Positions 22,369-33,154 of a stretch of 64,000 nucleotides of DNA are shown here, piece by piece. Each line of letters starts with the position of its first letter. Position 1 is the first letter of the stretch. Position numbers and translations under genes: made by a program. Source of the stretch: Capra hircus (lineage: Eukaryota; Chordata; Mammalia; Artiodactyla; Bovidae). The notes below the pieces were generated by a model. The model worked only from the letters and a program-made list of their open reading frames with translations, had not been told where the DNA came from and searched no databases. Location of the stretch: NCBI RefSeq assembly GCF_001704415.2, contig NC_030811.1:78634069-78698068 (forward strand), read 5' to 3'.

Positions 22369-23023
22369 TAAGATCATGGCATCTGGTCCCATCACTTCAT
22401 GGCAAATAGATGGGGAAACAATGGAAACAGTGACAGACTTTATTTTTCTGGGCTCCAAAATCACTGCAGATGGTGACTGCAGCCATGGATTTAAAATACA
22501 CTTGCTCCTTGGAAGAAAAGCTGTGACAAACCTAGACAGCATATTAAAAAGTAGAGACATTACTTTGCCAACAAAAGTCCATCTAGTCAAGGCTATAATT
22601 TTTCCAGTAGTCAAGTATGGATGTGAGAGTTAGACCATAAAGGAGGCTGAGCACAGAAGAATTTATCTTTTTGAACTGTGGTGCTAGAGAAGACTCTTGA
22701 GAGTCCCTTCGACTGCAAGGGGATCAAACCAGTCAATTCTAAAGGAAATCAGTCCTGAATATTCATTGGAAGGGCCAATGCTGAAGCTGAAAGTCTAATA
22801 CTTTGGCCACCTGATACAAAGAACTGACACATTAGAAAAGATTGAAGGCAGGAGGAGAAGAGGATGACAGAGGATGAGGTGGTTGGATGGCATCACCAAC
22901 TCAATGGACATGAGTTTGAGTAAGCTCTGGAAGCTGGTGATGGACAGGGAAGCCTGGCATGCTGCAGTCCATGAGGTCAGAGAGTCAACCATGACTGAGC
23001 AACTGAACTGAAATGAACTGAAT
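22369..23023 (+). mobile_element. BovB LINE 3' end, plus strand
   Basis: Starts near 'actaagatcatggcatctgg' with the RT region after the YADD box. The frame 22376-22633 reads IMASGP-type residues to 'VKYGCES' and then a stop where the family has TGG (W). It ends with the BovB tail 'ctgaactgaaatgaactgaa'. Confidence 0.93.
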
Positions 23024-23411
23024 TCAAACCATGAAAATGATGTCTGTTTGCTAACGTTTCACTGGCTAAAGCAAAGCATATGGTCAACCCCAACATTAAT
23101 GGGGTGACAAAATCTACTCTGCCCACACTAATGCCAGGGAGTACAAGGACATGTGACAAAATCCTTGATGTGATATAAAAAGGGTAAGTGTTAACAGCAA
23201 AAAGTGAACTATTAAGAGAAAGAGAGATATTAAGTTAGAAAAGAGAACAAATATATCTAATGAAGTTTTAGTTCATATAATCCCTGCATATACCTTTTAT
23301 AGATATATATGCTAGATTCTCCCTAAACTTCAACAAACCTATATGAATATAAACAGATTTCTATTCTTTGAAAAAAAATATTACCCATACAAAGGATACA
23401 TTTAATATTTA
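23024..23411. other. Intergenic DNA, no gene seen
   Basis: The stretch at about 23050-23130 ('aaagcaaagcatatggtcaa') looks like an ancient interspersed repeat that I cannot name. Confidence 0.4.
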
Positions 23412-23564
23412 GTTCAGTTCAGTTCAGTCTCTGAGTCATGTCTGACTTTTTGCGACCCCATGAACTGCAGCACACCAGGCCTCCCTGTCCATCACCAACT
23501 CCCAGAGTTCACCCAAACTCATGTCCATTGAGTCAGTGATACCATCCAACCATCTCATCCTAGT
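23412..23564 (-). mobile_element. BovB LINE 3' terminus, minus strand
   Basis: 'agttcagttcagttcagtct' to 'catccaaccatctcatccta': only about 150 bp of the 3' end, a strongly 5'-truncated copy. Confidence 0.92.
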
Positions 23565-24512
23565 TTTAAATAGAACACATGTTGTGTATTATCTTAAATT
23601 TTTCCTAAATTTAAGTATTAAAAAGTACAAAGCATAGAACAAAATGATCACATAGTCTTCTACATTGATGTAAATCTTGTTTTTGATGTATAAATATGTC
23701 TTTTTAATGACTCTCAGTTATCATAAAGTATATTGTTCAAAAAGCCCCTTAAAAACATCAATCCTGCCAACTTCTTCTCCCCATACTCTTTGTAATCCAT
23801 GGAGAAATGAAGAGGGAACATCTTACTTTTACAAATATTTTAAATGAAATTACAAGGAACCAATTTTTATTATGTTTAACCAGTCAGTGATAAAGAAAAA
23901 CCATCAATATTTTTATTCCATTTACTCTTCTGTCTTACAAATAAAGAGCAAAGTTTGAGGTTTTAATTCAGTGCTTTTCCAATAATAGTGAGAGACAAAT
24001 ACAGGAGCTAACTTTGAAAAGTTTTGCAATTTCTTATGACGTTCTGTCAAACTATTAAGGCAAAACTGAGAAGTTTTGACCTGAGAATTCAGTGACTTAT
24101 GCTTGAAAATTTTTAAATCAATTGGCTGTATGAGGCAAGTTCCCTGGACTCCAAAATGTGGCAATTTCTAAAATGAATAAGCTTAATATTTTAGTGTTCA
24201 ATTTTTATTGGTTTTTCTAAACTCCCAAAGCAAAAACTATAAAGGAGAACATAAGAAACAAAAAGGTGCATAGCACAAAATATTAACACAGTAATTTCTT
24301 GCATTTTTATTATTCCTTCAGTGCTTCAAACACTTTTTAGGCAATATTTAAACTTTTATATCACTTTGAGAAGGGCTATTGGAACAGTCATTAAAATACT
24401 TTTTTGTTATGGACACTGTAAGACATCTTGACTAAAATTCATTCATAGTTTGTAGAATTAATCCCATTGAACACTGTATTTTCATAGATTCTATTGTTTA
24501 AGTATTCTTTAC
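23565..24512. other. AT-rich intergenic DNA, no gene seen
   Basis: No recognised repeat. The 80-codon minus-strand frame at 23922-24164 has no identifiable domain. Confidence 0.5.
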
Positions 24513-24848
24513 TCAGTTCAGTTCCATCTCTCAGTTGTGTCTGACTCTTTGCAACCCCATGAACCGCAGCACGCAAGGCCTCCCTGTCCATCACCAACTC
24601 CCGGAGTTTACCCAAACTCATGTATATTGAGGTGGTAATGCCATCTAACCATCTCATCCTCTGTCATCCCCTTCTCCTCCTGCCTTCAATTTTTCCCAAC
24701 ATCAGGGTCTTTTCAAATGAGTCAGCTCTTCACATCAGGTGGCCAAAATATTGGAGTTTCAGCTTCAACATCAGTCCTAATGAACATTCAGGACTGATTT
24801 CCTTTAGGATAGACTGGTTGAATCTCCTTGCAGTCCAAGGACTTCTAG
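24513..24848 (-). mobile_element. BovB LINE 3' end, minus strand
   Basis: 'actcagttcagttccatctc' through 'tgaatctccttgcagtccaa'. Truncated at 24848, followed after about 40 bp by a partial Bov-tA. Confidence 0.92.
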
Positions 24849-24885
24849 GGGAAGAGAAAATTTAAAAAGAGTAAAAGCACCTCTG

Positions 24886-25014
24886 TCCATGGGATTTCCC
24901 TGGCTAAAATATTGGAGTGGGCTGTCAGTTTCTTCTCCAGAAGATCATCCCGATCCAGGGGTGGAACCCATGTCTCCTGCACTGCAGGTGGATTCTTTAC
25001 CAGTGAGCTACCAT
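24886..25014 (-). mobile_element. Partial Bov-tA SINE, minus strand
   Basis: 'gtccatgggatttccctggc', 'aatattggagtgggctgtca' and 'ttctttaccagtgagctacc' show the head and middle of a reversed Bov-tA. The tail part is missing. Confidence 0.85.
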
Positions 25015-25257
25015 GAAAATACTGACCTACTCTAGTACTCTGCAAGTCCTTGAACTCAATGTTCAATATGTCAATAAGTTTAATTAGCTTAATAGATTTT
25101 CTGTCTTCACACTCCTTTTCATGGTTAAAAATGAGTATTTTCTAGGACCTGAAGAGTAAAGCTAATACTTCCAGAATCTGAATGATATTTAGTGATTTTT
25201 TGTTTTTGTTTATGATCTCACACTAGGTATATAAACTGAATCAGAATGTAATAGCTC

Positions 25258-25560
25258 TTAAGCTTCCCAGGTTGCTCAGTGGGTAATAATCCACCTTGCA
25301 ATGTAGGGAACATGGATTCAATCCCTTGTCCAGATAGATCCCACATACCTTGGAGCAACTAAGCCCATGCACCACAGCTAGTGGGCCTGCACACCCTAGA
25401 GCCTGTGCTCTGCAGAAAGAGAAGCCACCACAATGACAAGACTGCACACACAATGAAGAGTAGCCCCTTCTCTCCACAACTAAAGAAACCCCGTGTGCAG
25501 TAACAGAGACCCAGTGCAGTCAAAAATAAATACATAAACAAAATTTGAAAAAAATAAAAG
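25258..25560 (+). mobile_element. CHR-type tRNA-derived SINE, plus strand
   Basis: Head 'agcttcccaggttgctcagt', then the CHR-specific body 'gagcctgtgctctgcagaaa' and 'gagaagccaccacaatgaca', with an A-rich tail near 25520-25560. CHR SINEs are shared by ruminants, hippos and whales, so this copy predates the Bov-tA insertions. Confidence 0.82.
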
Positions 25561-25732
25561 AAGAGCTCTTGAGGAAGAACCTCCCCCCAAATTTTCTATT
25601 TTAATATAAAACAACAGCTATAATTAGGTTAATTAGAGATTTACACATAGCTATTGGGAAAGTTAGGACAAATATTAAAATCTCCTACTATGTTGATGGA
25701 AATAATCTTTAACTTAATTTGATGGTAGAAAT

Positions 25733-25951
25733 TGCTTCCCCAGTGGCTCAGCAGTAAAGAATCTGCCTGCAGTGCAGGAGACAACAGGTTTAGTCCCTGG
25801 TCAGGAAGATTCCCCTGGGGAAGGAAATGGCAGCCGTCCAGTATTCTTGCCTGAGAAATCCCATGGACAGAGGAAGCTGGTGGGCCACAGTCCATAGGGT
25901 TGCGAAGGAGTTGGATACGACTTAACAACTAAAACAATAACAAACAACAAC
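25733..25951 (+). mobile_element. Bov-tA SINE, plus strand
   Basis: 'tgcttccccagtggctcagc' head, 'ctgcctgcagtgcaggagac', 'aggaagattcccctgggg', tail 'ttggatacgacttaacaact', ending in a CAA-rich tail near 25935-25950. Confidence 0.93.
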
Positions 25952-26449
25952 AGAAATTATTTTAACTAAATGAAGTATACATATTGCTACATTAATTTAC
26001 AAATAGATTTCATAGTGTCTTTTTGTAAATCTTTATAATCAAGCGGTTAGGTATATAAGGTGTATGTTATCATTAACCCCTTTGTGTATATGAAGAAGGT
26101 AAGATTTGAGAGGTTAAACATCTTGCCTAAATAACCAAATCAAATATAAATATTTAAAGCATAGATTCAGATTTGGCTATCACATCATACTACAATGGGA
26201 TATATTTAAATGAATGAAAGAATAAGGCAGTAGTCCCTTGAGTTTACCAAACATTTTGCTTTGTTTCTTGAGAGGCTTTTGTAGATACATCCATTTCTTG
26301 ATTCACTTGTATTTACTGGTTGGCTTTCTGGGCCAGTCTGCTTTAGGTGCTGTTTACAATTGAGAATATAATCCCTCATCTGCTGGAGCTTATGATGGGC
26401 TTATTATGATGGGTTTATGATGTGGTCTGTACCATCATATATTTTTAAA
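25952..26449. other. Intergenic DNA, no gene seen
   Basis: AT-rich. No repeat or exon identified. Confidence 0.5.
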
Positions 26450-27018
26450 TTATTTTTTTCTGATTTTTTAAAATTTATTTTTTACTGGAAGATAATTACT
26501 TTATAATCTTGTATTGGCTTCTGCCATACAATAGTGTGAATCATAAATATACATATGTTGCCTCCCTCTTGAACTTCTCCCACATACCCCCCCCCATCCC
26601 ACCCCTCTAGGTTGTCACAGAGTACTGTGTTGAGCTCCTTGTGTTATACAGAAACTTCCTATTAGCTATCTGTTTTACATATGGTAATGTAAATACTTCA
26701 GTGCTACCCTCTCAATTTGTCCCAGCCTCTCCTCTCCCCACTGCATCCAAAGTCTGTTGTCTATGTACCTCTCCTCCCCCTGCTGTGTCCAAAGTCTGTT
26801 CTTTATGTCTGCATCTCTATCCTTGCACTGCAAATAGGTTCATTAGTACCATTTTTCTAGATTCCATATATATGCATTAATATGTAATATTCATTTTTCT
26901 TTTTCTGACTTACTTCACTCTGTATAACAGGCTCTAGCTTCATCTACCTTATAAGAACTGACTTAAATTCATTCCTTTTTATGGCTGAGTAGTATTCCAT
27001 TGTATATGTGTACCACAG
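26450..27018 (-). mobile_element. Ruminant L1 3' region, minus strand
   Basis: Reversed L1 tail to ORF2 end: 'tttactggaagataattact', 'tgttgagctccttgtgttat', 'tttctgacttacttcactct', 'atggctgagtagtattccat'. It contains a run of C at 26588-26596 and two near-copies of 'tccaaagtctgtt' (26748, 26789). Confidence 0.88.
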
Positions 27019-27062
27019 CAAAGGAAGCTATAAATCAGATGAAAAGACAACCCTTCCTGAGG
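27019..27062 (+). mobile_element. Inverted L1 piece at the 5' end of the preceding copy
   Basis: 'caaaggaagctataaatcag' and 'atgaaaagacaacccttcct' are L1 ORF2 sense sequence in the opposite direction to 26450-27018. This looks like a 5' inversion of the same insertion. Confidence 0.6.
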
Positions 27063-27142
27063 GATCAACTTTCCAGCAGTTGATTACTCCAGCTCCATTC
27101 TTCTTTCTCAAGACTGGTTTGGTTATCTGGGGTCTTTTAATT

Positions 27143-27516
27143 TATTTACTTATTTAATTTTTGACTGTGCTGTGTCTTTGTCACCACGTGTGGGCTTTCT
27201 CTAGTTGTGGTGAGCATGGGCTACTCTTCATTGCAACGCATGGGCTTCTCACTGCAGTGGCTTCTCTTGTTGCGGAACACAGGCTCCAGGCACAAGGGCT
27301 CAGCAGCTGCAGCACAAGGGCTCAGCAGTTGCAGTGTGTAGGTGGTAGGGCTCCAGGGCCTCAGTAATTGTGGCCTGAAGGCCCTAGAGCCACAGGCTCA
27401 GTTGCTGTGGCACATGGGCTTAGTTGCTCTGTGGCATGTAGAATCAGACCAGGGATCAAACCTGTGTCCTCTGCATTGGCAGGTGGAGTCCAATCTATAC
27501 CACCAGGGAAGTCCTT
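27143..27516 (-). mobile_element. CHR-type tRNA-derived SINE, minus strand
   Basis: 'cgtgtgggctttctctagtt', 'gcttctcactgcagtggctt', 'cttgttgcggaacacaggct' and the reversed head 'ccaccagggaagtcc' at the right end. There are internal near-duplicate segments ('cacaagggctcagcag' twice at about 27291-27328). Open frames here are chance translations of the SINE. Confidence 0.85.
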
Positions 27517-29362
27517 ATTTTTTGCCTTGTATGACTTGCTTAAAGCCAATAAATAAGAAAAAATAGTACATTTTAAATGGAAACAAGTATTTTTGTCATT
27601 AAAGCAATTTCAGATGTGAAGATATTCTATGAATCAAAGATAATGCATTTAGTAGAAAATACTCTCTGAATTGTTTATCTCTAACAATGATGAAGTAGAC
27701 TGATTCTTCTATATGCTCTTATCAAGTAGCTTTTGAGAGGGCTGTCTCTGTTTTTGGCTTAGAATGAAATTAGTTGATACATTCAATAAAGTGCAGGAAA
27801 GCTGTGAAATATTAAGTGTGCCAAACTGGAACTTTCAGTTCAGATATCATAACCTTTCATAATGGCTAGCATATTAGACAGAAAGATAGATTAAGTTTTG
27901 TCTGGATATTGTAAACTCTTCCATTGAGAATTTGAAACTGCTTAGATGCTTGCTTAGTGTATTTTTTCCAGATTGGGAAGGGAAGCAATAATAAGTCTGC
28001 TACTAAGATCCACATAAGTTCATGTTCTGTCAGTTCCACAACTCCTCAAACAGCAAGTGCTTGTATAGATAAAGTTCATTTTAAGGCACTCATATCAAAT
28101 TCTAAAGCAAGAGTGATTTAGTGTTGATCTCTGTTTTGCCAATAAACTTCAAAGTCTTAAAAAATGAAGTCTCAATTAATTGATGAATATATCAACATAT
28201 CAATATATCAACATACCAATATATCAACAGTTATTCTTGAACATTCAACATGTTAGCAATTTCAGGTCACCTGAGTTGATGAAAATTCACATTTTTTTCC
28301 TTAAGTTTAAATAACTTCCTGAGACACTGTTATTTACTCTTACATGCCTATAAGAATAAAATCTTATGAAAGAAGAGCTTATAGTGCAAAAAGTGTGTGT
28401 TCTTCACAATCAAATTAAATTTCTATGGACCTAGAGTTTAAAAATGTTCTTAGATTTATTTTAAATACTTTAGCCAGCAGGAACTCTTTTTAGAGTATTA
28501 ATTCATCCTTTTGAAATGAAAGATTTTCCTTTTAATAAGATATCTACATTGCTTTCTTAATGGAAACAGAATGTCTTTGGCTTACTTGTTCTTCAAAGTA
28601 GATTTTTTTCTGTGTAGTAAAGACATATTGGCAAATTTATTTTAGGCATGTCGGAATGAAATATGTGTTTTTACAGAAAAATAGGCTTCCCTTGAGTTTA
28701 CTAAGCCATATTCTTCAATCAAATAAGATATGTTATGGAAGTTAACTTGAATGTCCCCCGAAAGGGGTTACTCTTTCATTTATTATTCTAAGAGTTAACT
28801 GCACAAGCATTCATCCCCACAGCTGTTGAAAGTCTGTCATGCCTCTCTCTGTTTCTGAAACCAAAGGGTCATGATTATCTATCAGGTTGCTCCATCTGGG
28901 CTCACCTTGGTTCATCTCTTCTTTCCTTTGATGTTACTGTTAAAGTGTGCTTGGTTTCATCTAGATCACTCCTAAAAGAGAATATGTCCAATTCCGCTTT
29001 ATTTTCTAAGGTACCACTGTTAAATGTTTATTGCATTCAAAGAAATTTAATGAATTTTAAAAGTGAGAGAATTATGGAATAAAATTGAAAGATTTTAATT
29101 TGATCACACTCTATTCCTATACAACTTCAACCGTCTACTCCATGAGATGATATTCCTAGCCATTTCTGCCTATGATCTAGTCCTAAAACCAAACTATTGG
29201 AACACAGACTTTCCTAGTGAATAGCATTTTACTCTTTTCTTCCTTTTTCCTGAGTTCTAACTAACAATTAATTCCAAGGGCTTTCTAAATTAAGCAGCAT
29301 TTCACTTGAAAATGTGACATATATATGTATATATATCATATATCCTTTCACATTGATAAGTT
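27517..29362. other. Intergenic DNA with one short minisatellite, no gene seen
   Basis: No recognised mobile element over 1.8 kb; mostly AT-rich unique sequence. A 16-bp minisatellite at 28187-28230 is listed separately. Confidence 0.5.
28187..28230. repeat. 16-bp tandem repeat, about 2.75 copies
   Basis: Units 'atatatcaacatatca', 'atatatcaacatacca' and a partial 'atatatcaacag'. Confidence 0.9.
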
Positions 29363-29760
29363 TTATGTGGTCAATTGTTGCACAGTATTCACGTGTGCCG
29401 GAAAAGAATCTATATCTTTATGTAGCATATTATATTTAAAGCTATAATCAAGATGATTATCTGTGTAATTTAAATCTTCCATGTCTTCACTTAATTTGGG
29501 GATTTTTCTGATGCATAATTTTCTGAGATAGCTGGGTGAAAAATTACCCAGCATGAACATAGGTTGTTCAGTCTTTCCCTCCAATTCTGACAATTCACAT
29601 AATTGACACAACCTAAGGGTTGTAATAGTCAGATTTTTCACTGTTTATTTGCACATTTTTTGTTCCTTCTTTTCTTGCATCCCATTCATGAGTAAACATT
29701 TCTTCATGTTGAAATACTTCTTTTAATGCTTCCTTTGTGAAAGATCTATGAAATCTATAA
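29363..29760 (-). pseudogene. Unrecognised decayed open frame, possible old coding fragment
   Basis: The minus strand has a 92-codon frame at 29363-29641 with balanced residue use, including 'CQLCELSELEGKTEQPMF' and 'KIPKLSEDMEDLNYTDN'. A second open stretch lies just upstream in another frame (about 29752 down to a TAG at 29612-29614), reading 'ALKEVFQHEEMFTHEWDARK'. The second stretch follows a splice-acceptor-like 'ttattttatag'. Neither piece lies in a recognised repeat. I do not recognise the protein. It could be a frameshifted exon or processed pseudogene, or chance; no poly(A) tail or flanking duplication was seen. Confidence 0.3.
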
Positions 29761-29849
29761 AATAAATACTCTTATTTGCATTATTTCTTTAAAAAGTAAT
29801 TAGTTTGCCTCATAAACAAAAGTTTATCTACCATTGAATTATAGATTAT

Positions 29850-30343
29850 TAGTTCATTCTGAAAATCTTCCCCTTTTTTTCTGGCCAATACTGTTTCTGA
29901 TGAAAAGTTTTCTGTGCATCTAGCTGTCATTCAGTTGTAGATACTCTTTCCCTTTTGTAGTTTTAGGTTTTTTTTTTTTTTTCTTTACCATTGTTCTTCT
30001 GCAGTTTAACTGGATTATGTTTAGACATGTCTTTATCTTTATTTCTTAATCACAGCTCATGTTTTCAATCTGAAATCTTGTCTCTTTATTTCTGTGTAAT
30101 TTTTCACCATTATCTCTTCACACAGTGATGCTTCAATATTCCCTCTATTATCTACCACTGGAAATTCATTTAGACATGTATTTTAGAGTCTCAATCTACC
30201 TTCATTCTTTATTATTTGTGCTTTTATATATTTGTATTTATCTCTTTATGCTATTCTCTGAACAAATTCTTGAGGGCCACATTTCAAACTTTTATCTTTT
30301 TTTCTTTGACTATGTTCTATCTTACTTTGTTATCTTACAAGGC
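29850..30343 (-). mobile_element. Old L1 (L1M-type) 3' region, minus strand, first segment
   Basis: 'ctgtgtaatttttcaccatt', 'atctcttcacacagtgatgc' and 'gcttttatatatttgtattt' resemble the reversed 3' UTR of old mammalian L1s. It is interrupted by a MER3-like DNA transposon at 30344. Boundaries are soft. Confidence 0.6.
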
Positions 30344-30531
30344 AGGTACTAGCCATGTATGCTTATTTAAACACATTTAAATTAATTATAATTAAAAATA
30401 AAGCAAAGTTTAATTCCCCAATTTTAGTAGTTATGTTTGAATTGCTCAATAACTAGAATGTGGCTACCATATTGGACAATGCAGATATAGAATCTTTCTA
30501 CCACCATAGAAACTTCTACTGGACAAGTCTA
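30344..30531. mobile_element. MER3-like hAT-Charlie non-autonomous DNA transposon
   Basis: 'gtactagccatgtatgctta', 'gaatgtggctaccatattgg' and 'acttctactggacaagtct' match the pattern of the short palindrome-like hAT MITE I remember as MER3 (exact family name uncertain). The flanks are old L1, so it inserted into that element. About 188 bp, no coding capacity. Confidence 0.6.
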
Positions 30532-30888
30532 GAGGATATTTCCTATATTAATTCTGTAAACTTGATTACAAAATTAGTTTATATGCTGTGTTTCTAGCTG
30601 TTTCTCTCCTATAATCATCTATCTTTGACTAATTTCTTCCTCAATTTTCTCATAATGACTACAAACAATAAAAGCTGGAGGTTGTTTTTACATTTACTTG
30701 TCATTCTTTCTATTTTCTCTTTAATTATTTTAAAGTATGTATCTTAAAACTATTTCAAAGATAATAGTTTCACATTGTATAATTATTAAATTTTTTGGGT
30801 CTAATTTCTACTGTTGTTTTGTTTTTTAAGGATTTTATAGTGTTCATGTGCTGGCTCACCAAGACCTTTTTTTTTTTTTTTTTTTTAA
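30532..30888 (-). mobile_element. Probable continuation of the old L1, ending in a T run
   Basis: Weak resemblance to reversed old L1 ('gggtctaatttctactgttg'). A run of T occupies about 30868-30886. Low certainty. Confidence 0.4.
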
Positions 30889-31145
30889 TTCTGTTTGTTT
30901 TCTCTCTTGTCCTTTCATTGTATTTTTCTTTACCTGCCCATTCTCCAACTCAGTCAAGAGGCAGGTCATATACAAGATTCTTAGCATCTATCCCATGGTG
31001 ACACTGGACCTACATCATACCTGCTCATGGAGTTAGCTATTAAGTTGGCGTAAGTGCTTATTGGGTGGTTGTCTATATGCCAACCAAGTCCATGGGTCAT
31101 ATCCACAGGGAATAATTACAGTTAGGCTCAGCATCTTTCCATGAA

Positions 31146-31285
31146 TGCTGCTGCTGCTGCTGCTAAGTCACATCAATCATGTCTGACTCTGTGCAACCGC
31201 ATAGACGGCAGCTCACCAGGCTCCCCTATCCCAGGGATTCTCCAGGCAAGAATACTGGAGTGGGGTGCCATTGCCTTCTCTGTTA
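31146..31285 (-). mobile_element. Bov-A type SINE unit with (GCT)n tail, minus strand
   Basis: Starts with 'tgctgctgctgctgctaagt' and continues 'ccaggcaagaatactggagt'. It stops at 'attgccttctctg' without a tRNA-like head. One Bov-A monomer with a trinucleotide tail, as in Bov-A2. Confidence 0.88.
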
Positions 31286-31571
31286 CATGAATGAAGAGAG
31301 TTTATTCCAGACACTGATTTTATATTGTAAGCCTGGCTCCTTCTTCTCCAAATCATCTGTAAGAAGTGTTTGTGTTCCAGTTACTCTGTAAGGGCCAAGA
31401 GAACGGGCAGCATCTATCTGATTCTGAATTTAATGCCCAAAAGATCTGAGACTTTATTCTTAATTTATAATTTCTAACCTATGATGATGTATTTATCATT
31501 TTGTTCTGAGAATTACTGCACATCATTAATTATATTTCCAAAATGTTCTATTGATATCATTTGTGATGAAT
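31286..31571. other. Intergenic DNA, no gene seen
   Basis: Short AT-rich spacer between a Bov-A unit and a BovB copy. Confidence 0.5.
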
Positions 31572-32706
31572 CAGTTCCGTTCAGTTCAGTCGCTCAGCTG
31601 TGTCTGAGTCTTTGCAACCCCATGAAACTCAACACGCCAGGCCTCCCTGTCCATCACCAACTCCCGGAGTCGACCCAAACCCATGTCCATTGAGTCAGTG
31701 ATGCTATCCAACCATCTCATCCTCTGTCGGCCCCTTCTCCTTCTGCCCTCAATCTTTCCCAGCATCAGGGTCTTTTCCAATGAGTCAGCTCTTCACATCA
31801 GGTAGCCAAAGTATTGGAGTTTCAGCTTCAACATCAGTCCTTCCAATGAACACTCAGGACTGATCTCCTTTAGGATGGATTGGTTGGATCTCCTTGAAGT
31901 CCAAGGGACTCTCAAGAGTCTTCTGCAACACCACAGTTCAAAAGCATCAATTCTTTGGTGCTTAGCTTTCTTTATACTCCAACTCTCACATCCATACATG
32001 ACCACAGGAAAAACCATAGCCTTGACTAGACAGACCTTTGTTGGCAAAGTAATGTCTCTGCTTTTTTATATGCTATCTAGGTTGGTCATAACTTTCCTTC
32101 CAAGGAGTAAGTGTCTTTTAATTTCATGGCTGCAATCACCATCTGCAGTGATTTTGGAGCCCAGAAAAATAAAGTCAGCCACTGTTTCCATTGTTTCCCC
32201 TTCTATTTGCCGTGAAGTGATGGGACCAGATGCCATGATCTTTGTTTTCTGAATGTTGAGCTTTAAGCCAACTTTTTCACTCTTCTCTTTCACTTTCATC
32301 AAGAGGCTCTTTAGTTCCTCTTCACTTTCTGCCATTAGGGTGGTGTCATCTGCATATCTGAGGTTATTGATATTTCTCCCAACAATCTTGACTACAGCTC
32401 GTGCTTCCTCCAGCCCAGCATTTCTCATGATGTACTCTGCATATAAGTTAAATAAGCAGGGTGACAATATACAGCCTTGACACACTCCTTTTCCTATTTG
32501 GAACCAGTCTGTTGTTCCACGTCCAGTTCTAACTGTTGCTTCCTGACCTGCATATAGGTTTCTCAAGAGGCAGGTCAGTTGGTCTGGTATTCCCATCTCT
32601 TTCAGAATTTTCCAGTTTATTGTGATCCACACAGTCAAAGGCTTTGGCATAGTCAATAAAGCAGAAATAGATGTTTTCTGGAACTCTCTTGCTTTTTCGA
32701 TCATCC
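31572..32706 (-). mobile_element. BovB LINE 3' third, minus strand, reading frame largely preserved
   Basis: A 1.1-kb copy from the tail 'ccgttcagttcagtcgctca' to the RT fingers region. The minus-strand open stretches 32066-32704, 31793-32047 and 31586-31780 all lie in the same frame and are separated only by stop codons, without frameshift. It is therefore among the least decayed BovB coding segments in the window. Confidence 0.95.
31586..32704 (-). pseudogene. BovB reverse-transcriptase C-terminal half with two in-frame stops
   Basis: Residues in order: 'GVCQGCILSPCLFNLYAEY', catalytic 'LRYADDTTLMAESEEEL', 'KVGLKLNIQKTKIMASG', then a stop where the family has Leu (TAA, in DSI*KSRDIT). After this come 'YGCESWSIKKAKHQRID', a second stop (TGA, where the family has CGA or CAA) and the terminal 'RMRWLDSITDSMDMGLG'. 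RT catalysis needs the two Asp residues of YADD, which are present. The protein is still dead because it lacks the N-terminal half and has two stops. Confidence 0.9.
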
Positions 32707-33154
32707 ATGTGATGAATAGGTATGCTTAAAACTGTGAACTCAAGATCATTTTGAGTGGAAATCTCAATATTTCTTTTGAGAACTTAACTTATTACTACTT
32801 TGATATTTCCTCTCTCAGTTTTCTGTTCTATTTGAAATTTTTTAACTTGCTGTGTTTCATATTTTTGAGGATTATATCTATTTTCCAAAATAAAAAGAGA
32901 TATGAATGTTACTATTTAAATTTTTAAAATTTTATTAATGTTAATGTAAAGAACTAGATTTTTATACCTACTAAGAAAGATGATATTTCTTACTTCTGTG
33001 TTCATTCTGTTGTCATATGATGTTTTGGTTAAAGTATTGAAAGAGACCCTGTCAGATACATAGTTGCAGAAAGTAAGAATATTTCATTTGTCTTTTCTGA
33101 CAAATGTGTTTTTTTTAAAAAACTATTTCACTATCCAACAAAACTCAAATAGTA
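32707..33154. other. Intergenic DNA between two opposed BovB copies
   Basis: AT-rich spacer without gene. Confidence 0.5.

Noticed and set aside
25258..25340. tRNA gene
   Set aside because: The tRNA-like sequence is the head of a CHR SINE; no complete cloverleaf is evident. The same applies to the heads of all Bov-tA copies.
28187..28230. CRISPR-like array
   Set aside because: The units are contiguous without spacers, so it is a short minisatellite in a mammalian genome.
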